The notes under the pieces: model-generated
Seen by the model: only the letters and a program-made list of their open reading frames with translations
What the model was told of the DNA's origin: nothing
Databases searched by the model: none
Shown here: piece by piece, positions 16,690-24,828 of the stretch
Layout of the letters: each line of letters opens with the position of its first letter
Numbering within the stretch: position 1 is the first letter of the stretch
DNA from: UMGS1307 sp964523005
GTDB taxonomy: Bacteria; Bacillota; Clostridia; Oscillospirales; CAG-382
Assembly: GCA_964523005.1 (NCBI GenBank)
Contig: CAZFZL010000007.1
Span: 1-25,052, forward strand
DNA: 25,052 nucleotides
Reading direction: 5' to 3'
Made by a program: the position numbers and the translations under genes

Positions 16690-19311
16690 ATGGACTTTTC
16701 TTCGCTCAGAGAAGCTTACAGTGAATTTGTGTTTGAAAATTTTACCTCGGAAACGCGCGGTACAACACTTCACGTGCAGTACTGTTTTTCCATTCCGGGG
16801 CTTGCTTCGTTCTGCCCTGCGTGGGATTTTCCGAACACCGAAGAGGTCCCGGAGTGTATGCTGTTCTCCCTCGGCATGGTAGAGCTTGTAAGCTATTGGA
16901 AATGCACCTGTGCGCCCGTCGTCACCGTGAAATGCGGCAGCCTTACTCCGCAGCAGATACGCTGGTGGAAGAAGCTGTACTACAACGGATTGGGCGAATT
17001 TTTCCACGTCAACGGCATCAAAACAGATGAAAACGCATTCATGAGCATCAACTCATCGGGAACGCAGTATCAACACGCCGGTGCAAGACCCCTTTTGGGC
17101 TGCCTCGTTCCGATAGGCGGCGGCAAGGATTCCGCCGTAACGCTGGAGATTCTCAAGTCCGCCGGCATGAATATAGCTTCCTACACCGTAAACCCGAGAA
17201 AAGCCACGGTTGACACCTGCGCTGCCGCAGGCGTGAGCGAGCAATATGCGCCGCACCGCACGCTCGACAGGCGCATCATCGAGCTCAACGCGCAGGGGTT
17301 TCTCAACGGACACACGCCGTTTTCGGCTATCCTCGCTTTCTCGGCGCTCATCACAGCATATACAACGGGCAAAAAATATATCGTGCTCTCCAACGAATCA
17401 AGCGCGAATGAGCCGACCTCTTCCGACGGTGCCAACCATCAATACTCAAAATCCTTCGAATTCGAGCAGGATTTCAGAAATTACGAAAATGAATACATCG
17501 CTTCCGGCTGCGACTACTTTTCGCTGCTGCGGCCGCTGAGCGAATACCAAATCGCAAAGCTTTTCGCATCATATACGCAGTACCACAGTATATTTCGCTC
17601 CTGCAACGCAGCGAGCAAGCTGAACGCCTGGTGCGGCCATTGCCCGAAATGCCTTTTCGTCGCCGTGATACTTGCGCCGTTCCTCGGCTGCGAAGCGACG
17701 GGACGGATATTCGGCGGCGACATCAATATCCTCGACGACGAATCGCTCATCATGCTGCTTGATAAGCTCATCGGGCTTGAGGAAGATAAGCCGTTCGAAT
17801 GTGTCGGTAGCAGAGATGAGGCCATCTTTGCGCTCAACAGACTTTCACAGCGCTGCGGTGATGACGCGCCGGCGCTTGTGAGATATTTCCGGACGACAAA
17901 GCTATACAAAAGCCCCGTCCCGGATTTCAACGCGTATTTCGACGCATGTCACAATGTACCGTTCACGCTGTTATGTACGCTTGCCGCGGCGCTGTTCGGC
18001 TTTGAAGATTATATAAAAACCGTCTTTGCAAACAAAAGCGTAGCCGTTCTCGGATATGGGCGCGAAGGCAGATCCACCGCGGCGCTGTTCGACTCGCTCG
18101 GCATCGCTTACACGGTGATCGACGAAAAGCAGACGGAGGCGCCCGGAATATACGGCGAAGGCTGCCAGGACGCGCTCGACGGATTCGACGTCGTCGTCAA
18201 AAGCCCCGGCGTCGTGCTGAAAAAACAGCCGGAAGATCACAAATGCGTTTTCACATCTCAATGCGAGCTGTTTATAACCAAATACCGTATGAATGTGATC
18301 GGCGTGACCGGAACGAAGGGAAAATCGACCACCTCGTCGCTGATATATCACGCGCTCGATTTCTGCGGGACCGACTGTGTATACGCCGGAAACATCGGTG
18401 TACCGCCATTCGATATATATAAAAGCATGAGCGACAAGACCGTCGCAGTGCTTGAGCTTTCCTCACACCAGCTTGAATATATCAGCGTCAGCCCACACAC
18501 GGCCGTATATCTCAACCTTCACGAAGAGCATCTCGACCATTACGGCAGCTTCGAAAAATACCGTCACGCGAAAGAAAACATATACCGCTTCATGATGCCC
18601 GGCGATCTGCTCGTATGCGGCACAGAGCTTAAGCCGGAGCACACTCCGGCGCAGATAGTCACCGTGGGGTTCGGAAACGGAGACGTTCAGGTGACAGACG
18701 GTGCGATAAAGAAAGGTGCTGATGCGCTCAGCATCAAGCCGGAGGACGCGAATCTCGCCGGTATACACGGGCTGTTTGATATAGCCTGCGCGCTTGAAGT
18801 CTGCTCACACTGCATCAAAACGGATTGTTTCCTGCACTCGCTGCCGTCCTTCAGACCGCTTCCGCACCGGCTTGAGTATATCGGGATGTACGACGGTATA
18901 AAATACTATGACGATTCAATTTCAACCATAGGCGACACTGTAATAAATGCTCTCAATGCACTCCCCGACACGGATACCGTGCTGATCGGAGGGATGGACA
19001 GAGGGATATCCTACGATGATCTGACACAGTATCTCGAAGCTTCCGCCGTCAAGCACATCCTGCTGATGGAAACGTCAGGAAAGCGGATATACAATAATAT
19101 AATGAACGGGAAAGACGACGCACTTAAAAGCCGCACGGAATACACGCCGACGCTCAAAGACGCCGTCGCACGCGCAAAACAGCTCACACGCAAAGAAAAG
19201 ATATGCCTGCTGTCCCCGGCAGCGGCGAGCTATGGAATTTTCAAAAGCTTTGAAGAAAGAGGCAATGCTTTTGCCGCTTTGGTAAAGGATAATGAAGGAA
19301 AAAACGGATAG
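16690..19311 (+). CDS. MurL-MurD fusion: L-Glu ligase plus UDP-MurNAc-dipeptide glutamate epimerase
   Basis: The 873-residue product joins two enzymes. Residues 1-~440 resemble MurL, which uses ATP to epimerise the terminal L-Glu of UDP-MurNAc-L-Ala-L-Glu: 'FSLGMVELVSYWK', 'WWKKLYYNGLGEF', a PP-loop-like 'PIGGGKDSAVTLE' (143-148) and a Cys cluster C315/C318/C321 in 'WCGHCPKC'. Residues ~449-870 are a MurD ligase: Rossmann-like 'VAVLGYGREGRST', 'VKSPGV', ATP loop 'GVTGTKGKST' (538-547), 'ELSSHQLE', 'NLHEEHLDHYGS', 'PLPHRLE' and 'LLSPAAASYGIF.SF..RG'. The usual MurD 'DSKATN' reads DSISTI (742-747), losing the Lys, which may fit an L-Glu-using MurD2 type. In Xanthomonas MurD2 and MurL replace glutamate racemase for D-Glu supply; here they would be one protein. 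The MurL call rests on recalled motifs. Confidence 0.85.
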   Translation: MDFSSLREAYSEFVFENFTSETRGTTLHVQYCFSIPGLASFCPAWDFPNTEEVPECMLFSLGMVELVSYWKCTCAPVVTVKCGSLTPQQIRWWKKLYYNGLGEFFHVNGIKTDENAFMSINSSGTQYQHAGARPLLGCLVPIGGGKDSAVTLEILKSAGMNIASYTVNPRKATVDTCAAAGVSEQYAPHRTLDRRIIELNAQGFLNGHTPFSAILAFSALITAYTTGKKYIVLSNESSANEPTSSDGANHQYSKSFEFEQDFRNYENEYIASGCDYFSLLRPLSEYQIAKLFASYTQYHSIFRSCNAASKLNAWCGHCPKCLFVAVILAPFLGCEATGRIFGGDINILDDESLIMLLDKLIGLEEDKPFECVGSRDEAIFALNRLSQRCGDDAPALVRYFRTTKLYKSPVPDFNAYFDACHNVPFTLLCTLAAALFGFEDYIKTVFANKSVAVLGYGREGRSTAALFDSLGIAYTVIDEKQTEAPGIYGEGCQDALDGFDVVVKSPGVVLKKQPEDHKCVFTSQCELFITKYRMNVIGVTGTKGKSTTSSLIYHALDFCGTDCVYAGNIGVPPFDIYKSMSDKTVAVLELSSHQLEYISVSPHTAVYLNLHEEHLDHYGSFEKYRHAKENIYRFMMPGDLLVCGTELKPEHTPAQIVTVGFGNGDVQVTDGAIKKGADALSIKPEDANLAGIHGLFDIACALEVCSHCIKTDCFLHSLPSFRPLPHRLEYIGMYDGIKYYDDSISTIGDTVINALNALPDTDTVLIGGMDRGISYDDLTQYLEASAVKHILLMETSGKRIYNNIMNGKDDALKSRTEYTPTLKDAVARAKQLTRKEKICLLSPAAASYGIFKSFEERGNAFAALVKDNEGKNG

Positions 19312-20770
19312 AGTAACGAGAATATGCGTCACGGCAATACTGCTGGGCGTCATGCTGATAATATGCGGCGTGACTGTCGGCATAGGTCAGGCACGCCAAA
19401 ATGACGCATCGCTCAACGCCTCATCCGATACTTCTTCCGATTCCGACGCTTCGGCGGCAGCTTCTTCCGAAAACGAAAGCATTGACGAAAGCACTCCTGA
19501 CGACGAAAGCAGCACAGAGGACGAAGCGGCGCTTGCCGTCGCACGCTTTATGGAGCTTACCGAGCTGCTCGACGACTATACAAAAAGAATAATGACCGAA
19601 GAATTCGTGCAGTATATCGTATCGTCTCACGGCACAGCCGATCTGAACGCCGTTTCCGACGCGCTTGAGAACGGCACCTACACGCGCGAAACATGGCATG
19701 ATGTGACCGGATACACCATCACTGTACAATACGACGTTTTCTGTAAAAAGCTCGATTCGTCAAGTGAGAATTACGACCCGTATATTTCCTTCATCGGCGA
19801 CAGCAAGCAGGAAGGACTGATCCGCTTCGGTTTTGGCGGCGACTTCTCGTTCGCCGACAACTATTACGTCGGAAAAGCCTTTGTCAAGCGAGGAGAAGAG
19901 CTTGACTCGATAATCGACCCGGAGATCGTCGAGATGATGAAAGCGTTCGACATAATGACGCTCAACAACGAATTCGTGCTTTCTGACAACGGCACTGCAC
20001 TAAGCGGCAAGCGCTTCGTATTCAAAGCATCTCCCGTTCGCGTATGGATATACGACGCGCTCGGCGTCGATCTGGTCACGCTCGGCAACAATCACGTTTA
20101 CGATTACGGTGAAGAGGCGTTCTTTGATACGATGCAGACACTTGCCGACGCGGGAATAAAATATATAGGCGCAGGACAAAACCTTGAGGAAGCGCAGCAG
20201 GCATGGTATTTCATCATCAACGGACGCAAGATAGGTATTCTCAACGGCTACCGCGCCAACGAAGGCTCGGTGACATACACTCCGGGCGCGACAAAAGACA
20301 GAGCCGGTGTGCTCTACTCCTTTGACGAGATAGAAATGAGCAAGCTCATCGAACAGACCAAAGCGCAATGTGATGTTTTGATACTCTTCATGCACTGGGG
20401 ACGCGAAGACGTCACAACGCTCGAAAGCATCATAAAAAAACAGGCGCGCGTTTATATTGACGCAGGAGTCGACGCTATTGTCGGCTGCCACACACATGTC
20501 GCGCAGGGACTTGAGATATATAACGGTGTACCGATAGTGTACAGTATGGGAAATTTTCTCTTCAACTTCAAAACGCTCAACTCCTGCCTTGTCGGGATCG
20601 AGATAGATCAGGACGGTGCACTGACGATGACTTATACGCCGCTGCTTCAAAAAGGTACGAAGCTTAACAGCCCTACACAGATACAGGCACAGATGATACG
20701 CGATCTGATAATGGCAATTTCGATAAACGTCAACATCTCCGGCAGTGACATTGTCAGTGAAATAAAATAA
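19292..20770 (+). CDS. Membrane-anchored CapA-family protein
   Basis: The 492-residue product has one N-terminal membrane helix (~10-32), a Ser/Asp/Glu-rich linker (~38-80), a helical stretch, and a CapA (PGA_cap) metallophosphatase-like domain (~165-430). Motifs are 'GFGGDFSF', 'GVDLVTLGNNHVYDYG', 'LILFMHWGRED' and 'VGCHTHVAQG', with the Asp, Asn-His and His-x-His residues that would bind two metals. CapA takes part in poly-gamma-glutamate capsule synthesis in bacilli, but most family members are uncharacterised and no capBC/pgsBC genes are seen. Its start overlaps the MurL-MurD gene by 20 nt (AAAGG just upstream), so the two are translationally coupled. A wall or D-Glu-polymer link is inference. 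Confidence 0.88.
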   Translation: MKEKTDRVTRICVTAILLGVMLIICGVTVGIGQARQNDASLNASSDTSSDSDASAAASSENESIDESTPDDESSTEDEAALAVARFMELTELLDDYTKRIMTEEFVQYIVSSHGTADLNAVSDALENGTYTRETWHDVTGYTITVQYDVFCKKLDSSSENYDPYISFIGDSKQEGLIRFGFGGDFSFADNYYVGKAFVKRGEELDSIIDPEIVEMMKAFDIMTLNNEFVLSDNGTALSGKRFVFKASPVRVWIYDALGVDLVTLGNNHVYDYGEEAFFDTMQTLADAGIKYIGAGQNLEEAQQAWYFIINGRKIGILNGYRANEGSVTYTPGATKDRAGVLYSFDEIEMSKLIEQTKAQCDVLILFMHWGREDVTTLESIIKKQARVYIDAGVDAIVGCHTHVAQGLEIYNGVPIVYSMGNFLFNFKTLNSCLVGIEIDQDGALTMTYTPLLQKGTKLNSPTQIQAQMIRDLIMAISINVNISGSDIVSEIK

Positions 20771-20780
20771 AAAACAAAAA

Positions 20781-20812
20781 ATGCGCCGGAAACCTTGATT
20801 TTACCGGCGCAT
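20781..20812. other. 9-bp perfect hairpin after capA, T-tract on the minus strand only
   Basis: ATGCGCCGG (20781-20789) pairs with CCGGCGCAT (20804-20812). The plus-strand RNA has an A-rich stretch before it and no U tract after it, whereas the minus-strand RNA would have TTTTTTGTTTTTT. It is an ideal terminator for antisense transcription but an incomplete one for capA. The -35 box of the next promoter lies in its loop. Confidence 0.65.
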
Positions 20813-20823
20813 GACTGTATACT
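20795..20823 (+). promoter_or_regulatory. Probable promoter of the PTS permease gene
   Basis: TTGATT (20795-20800), 17 bp, TATACT (20818-20823). Transcription would start near 20830, about 35 nt before the ATG. The -35 box lies in the loop and the spacer covers one arm of the hairpin at 20781-20812. Confidence 0.55.
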
Positions 20824-20864
20824 AACGGGTAAAGCCTTGTTGGAATGAAAGGATAAACCAAAAA

Positions 20865-21938
20865 ATGAAGAAGCTAAAGAAGATATTGTCCGATATCTTT
20901 ATCGACGGTCTCGGCTCAATGGCGCTTGGACTGTTCGCAACACTCATCGTAGGTACGATTATTGAACAGATAGGCGGTCTGTTCGACACGACGCGTGTCG
21001 GGCAGTACGTTGTTTTCGTAGGACGCGCCGCCATGGTGCTCACAGGCGCCGGGATCGGCTGTGCTGTCGCTTACAAATTCAAGAAGCCGCCGCTCGTTAT
21101 CTTCTCTGCGACAGTCGCCGGACTTATCGGCGCATATGCCTCGCGTATACTTGACGGATCATTCTTCGACGGCGTCGCTACCGTCACGCTGAAGGGCCCC
21201 GGTGAACCGCTCGGCGCCTTCATTGCCGCTTACATCGCGATCGTCGTCGGCTCACTGGTAGCAAACAAAACGAAAATTGACATAATCGTCACCCCGATAG
21301 TCTCCATAGCCTCCGGCGCAGCTGCCGGACTGCTCGTCGGCGCGCCGATAGCGTCATTTATGAAGAGCGTAGGTGAGCTTATCAACTGGGGCGCTGAGCA
21401 GCAGCCGATACTTATGGGCATAATCGTCGCCGTCCTCATGGGAATGGCGCTCACGCTTCCGATCTCCTCCGCTGCGATAGGTGTTTCGCTCGGACTCAGC
21501 GGCATTGCCGCCGGCGCGGCGGTGGTCGGATGCTGCGCGAACATGATCGGCTTTGCCGTCGCAAGCTACCGCGAGAATAAGTTCGGCGGTCTGATTGCGC
21601 AGGGACTCGGAACGAGTATGCTGCAAATGCCGAACATCGTCAAAAAACCGATCATCTGGCTTCCTGCGATCCTCACAAGCGCGATCCTCGGGCCGATAGC
21701 TTCAAAGGGGCTCGGCTTCGTCTCGAACGCCACCGGGTCGGGAATGGGTACGGCAGGTCTTGTAGGCCCGCTGATGACGCTTCAGACGATGATGCAGACC
21801 GATACACCGTTGTGGTGGATAATCGTACAGATCGTTCTTATGTGCTTCGTAGCGCCTGCGCTGCTCGTACTGCTGTTCTCTGAGCTGATGCGCCGCTTCG
21901 GCTGGATTAAGCAGGGCGACATGAAGCTTGAGCTCTGA
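20865..21938 (+). CDS. PTS_EIIC_2-type membrane permease (orphan IIC subunit)
   Basis: The 357-residue product is almost wholly hydrophobic, with roughly nine to ten membrane segments. It carries blocks characteristic of the PTS_EIIC_2 family: 'GSMALGLFATLIVGTIIEQIG', 'GAFIAAYIAIVVGSLVANKTKIDIIVTP' in outline, 'LMGIIVAVLMGMALTLPISSAA', 'AAVVGCCANMIGFAV', 'LIAQGLGTSMLQMPNI' and 'GMGTAGLVGPL'. Family members are annotated as PTS sugar-transport IIC subunits, although the substrate is mostly unknown. No IIA, IIB or sugar-metabolism gene is adjacent, so phosphorylating transport cannot be assumed. AAAGGA lies about 11 nt before the ATG. The gene stands alone between its own promoter and a strong terminator. 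Confidence 0.85.
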   Translation: MKKLKKILSDIFIDGLGSMALGLFATLIVGTIIEQIGGLFDTTRVGQYVVFVGRAAMVLTGAGIGCAVAYKFKKPPLVIFSATVAGLIGAYASRILDGSFFDGVATVTLKGPGEPLGAFIAAYIAIVVGSLVANKTKIDIIVTPIVSIASGAAAGLLVGAPIASFMKSVGELINWGAEQQPILMGIIVAVLMGMALTLPISSAAIGVSLGLSGIAAGAAVVGCCANMIGFAVASYRENKFGGLIAQGLGTSMLQMPNIVKKPIIWLPAILTSAILGPIASKGLGFVSNATGSGMGTAGLVGPLMTLQTMMQTDTPLWWIIVQIVLMCFVAPALLVLLFSELMRRFGWIKQGDMKLEL

Positions 21939-21947
21939 GTATAATAA

Positions 21948-21985
21948 AAAAAAGCAGCAGAGGTAACCACCTCTGCTGCTTTTTT
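21948..21985. terminator. Bidirectional terminator between convergent genes
   Basis: A 17-bp perfect stem (AAAAAAGCAGCAGAGGT with ACCTCTGCTGCTTTTTT) and an AACC loop, with T runs on both strands. It lies 9 nt after the permease stop and 9 nt beyond the end of the minus-strand gene at 21995. Confidence 0.96.
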
Positions 21986-21994
21986 GTGTATGTA

Positions 21995-24637
21995 TTACTG
22001 TTCTATCGCGAATATCGCGGCTAGTGCTCTAAGCGCTTTGATCTGCGTTTGATCGTCTGCCGCCTCCAGGAAGTTGTGTATAACTTTTTTCAACTCCGAG
22101 GAATCTTCGGCGTTCATCAGCTCTCCTATCGCAAGCGGATCGTTTGTGATCTTCCCTGCATCGTCATAACACGTCGAAATCAGCGTTTCACACGTCACTG
22201 AAGAGCTTATCACGCGTTCGACAAGCTTGTCCGCGCTTCCGAGGCGTCCGCCCGTACCGAACAGCCGCCCTTCGCCGTTTCTCGCGTTGAAGGCAATGTT
22301 CAGCAGCTGAAGCACCGCCTCAGCTTCATCCTTCGCCGTATCCTCCTGTGCAGCGAGCCTGTTGAAAAGCTCTTTGAGCAGCTTTGCTGTGTTCTCAGCA
22401 TATTTCTCCGGAACATTTATCGCCCGAAGCAGGCTTGCCGACATGAGATTTGCTATCGCCTTTGCGCTGTCCGAATCGAGATCGTCAAGATAGCTGCGCA
22501 CAAGAAGCACCTTCTGCTCGTCTGTCAAAACGTCATCAGTTATGTCACCGGTTAGCTTCACGGTATCCTGAATCGTGCCCAGCAAAGCACCGAGCGATTT
22601 CTGTGTACCGTCGGAGAGCGTGATGAAATCAATATCTATACCCAGAAGATTTCCAAGCCCTGCCTGAGCAAGCGCCGTAACGTTTTCACCGATAACACCG
22701 TTGCGTCTGAGCAGCTCTATCGAATCGCCGAGCGCATATACGTCCAACGCAGTTATTATATCGATACATTTTGAGCCTTCCGGAAGCTTGGACAGCGATT
22801 CTCTTACATTGTTAAACGTTCTTACCGCAGTCAACATCCCGTCAGCCAGCAAGGTTAGCCCTTCATTGTCCAGCTTAGAAAAATCCAATGCCGGAGCTAT
22901 GCTTTCAAGCAGCACACGATCTGTCAGAAGAGTACGGTCCGGTGCTATCGACAGAAGCATAGCCGTATTACCGGTGTCTGATTTAAACAACCATTCCAGC
23001 GCCGTAACACGCCGGATTTGATCACTTTTGCTATAACCGAACAGCCTGATCATTTCCTGCCTTGCCGCTTCTTCACCTATTCTTTGTATGAGTAATTTCT
23101 CGGCAAACTCGAGCATTTCCTCTTTTGAATACGCGACGTTCGAAAGAAAAATCGCGCCGCCGCACTCAACGCGTACCACCTCATTACCTATCTTTACGGC
23201 GTCGGCGAGAAGCGCGGCACCTTCAAAATAACCGTTTATATCACCTTCCGTCACTTCTTCCTCTTGAGCAAACACCTCTGCCATGGAATTTGCCAGTGCC
23301 TGCATCAATTCGTCGTCATCGGTTATGTCCGTTGAGCCGAACGCCACGGTAAATGTATCGCAAAGTGCGCTGCACAATCTGTTGATTTTATCTTCACCGC
23401 CCGAATTGACAGCCTCCGTCACGGCAACAGAAATGCTCTGTACCGCCGTTTGTTTTACTTGCTCCTCGCTCTCAACGCCAAGCGCTTCAGCGGCGCTCGC
23501 AAACGCTAAATCAATTATTTCAGGGATTATAAATGAGAAGTGCGAGTTGCTTTTGAGTGTTATCATGATTTTTGCAAGCAAATCGTTTTTGGCAAGCTCA
23601 TTTGTTATAAGTTCGGGCGTTGCGTTCTTGTCAAGCAACACCGCAAACGCACCGTTTTCGGAAAGATATGCCACTGCTTCACACAGTGTCGCCGCGTCAG
23701 CCTTCACGCTCTCGGAGGTCGACGTGCGCATAGCGCCGCATAGACTTATCAGCAGCCCGGAATACGCAGTATCACCGATCTTGCCTTTCTCATAGAGCGA
23801 TGCCGCCTCTGCCGAGATCAGTTCAGACGCAAGCTTCGTCAAAAACTCGCTTTGTCCAAGCTGCTGCGGCATCAAACGCAATGCGTCAGCCTGTGCCTGA
23901 CCCCACTTTTCAACCTTAGTTCCATATAAAAACACAGCGTTTGAAAGCAGAGGCTTGATAGCCTCGATCTCACCGCTTATACTGATGTCTTTGCCGTCAA
24001 GCTTCACGCTCGTAAGGCGGTCGAATGTCTTTTGTCCTCCGGCAAGTCGTACTATATAACACACCGGCGCGTTCGATGTGCTTTCTATCAGGTCAGTTGT
24101 GATATTTATCACAGATGTGGCTCCCACGCCCGGCAACGACGAAGCTTCCACGATCCCGTCCGCCAACGCGGCATATCCCGAGACAGGAACAAAAACGGCA
24201 AAGACGCACGAAAGCCCTATCACAAGTCCGCACGCCGCCGCCAAAGCGCCGGCCGCCGGCTTTACCGCGGCTTCACTGTCGTTTTTTTTCATTACTATCG
24301 CAAAAATGATGTCCGTTATCAGCTTGAGCACAATAAACACAAGAGCAAACACCAACGGCGCGGCAAGCGCGCCTGGAAGCACCTGTATTGCACCATACAA
24401 CAACGTTCCTTCTTTATACAGCTCCTCCGGAAAAACCCAGGAGAAGGCTCCGCTGAATGCACCGTTCACCGTTCCGGCAAGCGGCGCGGCAACGATAAAC
24501 GCCGTCAGCAGGCACAAAATCACCGCAGCGCATTTTATTCCCGACGCTAAGATGCCGCGTCTGTATCCGAGAAAGACCGACAGCCCTGCTATTGTCAAAG
24601 CGGTTAACGTCAGAATTATACTGATCACAATTCCCAT
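21995..24637 (-). CDS. Large membrane protein with CvpA-like N terminus and long helical C-terminal region
   Basis: I choose the ATG at 24637 (880 residues) because GAGG lies about 8 nt upstream and the promoter would start RNA near 24690, too close to the alternative ATG at 24685. Residues 1-~155 hold four membrane helices (about 1-21, 33-55, 92-115, 130-151) with 'GYRRGIL' and 'GALAAACGLVIGLSCVF' resembling the CvpA/colicin V production family. CvpA proteins are normally only ~160-200 residues. The remaining ~720 residues are acidic, Ala/Leu/Glu-rich and probably all-helical, with no recognised domain or catalytic motif; the Ala-Leu-rich helices might form an alpha-solenoid. Topology (four helices) would place the long part on the same side as the N terminus. 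Function is unknown; it has its own promoter and terminator. Confidence 0.75.
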   Translation of the reverse strand: MGIVISIILTLTALTIAGLSVFLGYRRGILASGIKCAAVILCLLTAFIVAAPLAGTVNGAFSGAFSWVFPEELYKEGTLLYGAIQVLPGALAAPLVFALVFIVLKLITDIIFAIVMKKNDSEAAVKPAAGALAAACGLVIGLSCVFAVFVPVSGYAALADGIVEASSLPGVGATSVINITTDLIESTSNAPVCYIVRLAGGQKTFDRLTSVKLDGKDISISGEIEAIKPLLSNAVFLYGTKVEKWGQAQADALRLMPQQLGQSEFLTKLASELISAEAASLYEKGKIGDTAYSGLLISLCGAMRTSTSESVKADAATLCEAVAYLSENGAFAVLLDKNATPELITNELAKNDLLAKIMITLKSNSHFSFIIPEIIDLAFASAAEALGVESEEQVKQTAVQSISVAVTEAVNSGGEDKINRLCSALCDTFTVAFGSTDITDDDELMQALANSMAEVFAQEEEVTEGDINGYFEGAALLADAVKIGNEVVRVECGGAIFLSNVAYSKEEMLEFAEKLLIQRIGEEAARQEMIRLFGYSKSDQIRRVTALEWLFKSDTGNTAMLLSIAPDRTLLTDRVLLESIAPALDFSKLDNEGLTLLADGMLTAVRTFNNVRESLSKLPEGSKCIDIITALDVYALGDSIELLRRNGVIGENVTALAQAGLGNLLGIDIDFITLSDGTQKSLGALLGTIQDTVKLTGDITDDVLTDEQKVLLVRSYLDDLDSDSAKAIANLMSASLLRAINVPEKYAENTAKLLKELFNRLAAQEDTAKDEAEAVLQLLNIAFNARNGEGRLFGTGGRLGSADKLVERVISSSVTCETLISTCYDDAGKITNDPLAIGELMNAEDSSELKKVIHNFLEAADDQTQIKALRALAAIFAIEQ

Positions 24638-24696
24638 ATACCATTCCTCATTAAGTGTTGCATTCATAACACATTCGCATATCATTTTTCGATTTT

Positions 24697-24725
24697 ACTA
24701 TATCATTATCGATCCGTTTTGTCAA
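24697..24725 (-). promoter_or_regulatory. Sigma-A promoter of the CvpA-like gene
   Basis: On the minus strand TTGACA (24725-24720), 17 bp, TATAGT (24702-24697) with TGA before the -10. Near-consensus; RNA would start near 24690. Confidence 0.88.
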
Positions 24726-24779
24726 CAATACTTTTTCGCTCATGGTATATTTTATGCCCAAACGGAATTTTTTAAGCAC

Positions 24780-24808
24780 GAAATCAGGAGTACAGCACGA
24801 CTGATTTC
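24780..24808. other. Inverted repeat downstream of the SGNH gene
   Basis: GAAATCAG (24780-24787) and CTGATTTC (24801-24808) form an 8-bp stem with a 13-nt loop, 20 nt after the minus-strand stop at 24829. No T run follows on either strand, so termination is only a possibility. Confidence 0.35.
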
Positions 24809-24828
24809 AACATTTCCATAATTACTTT

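Noticed and set aside
16597..17007. 136-codon minus-strand frame at the start of the MurL-MurD gene
   Set aside because: It lies antisense to a gene with promoter, ribosome site and clear motifs.
19292..20770. Poly-gamma-glutamate capsule operon
   Set aside because: Only a CapA-like gene is present; no CapB ligase or CapC membrane partner is found next to it.
24078..24821. 247-codon plus-strand frame inside and beyond the CvpA-like gene
   Set aside because: The Ser/Thr/Ala-rich translation is a mirror of the minus-strand gene; it runs through that gene's promoter and has no ribosome site.
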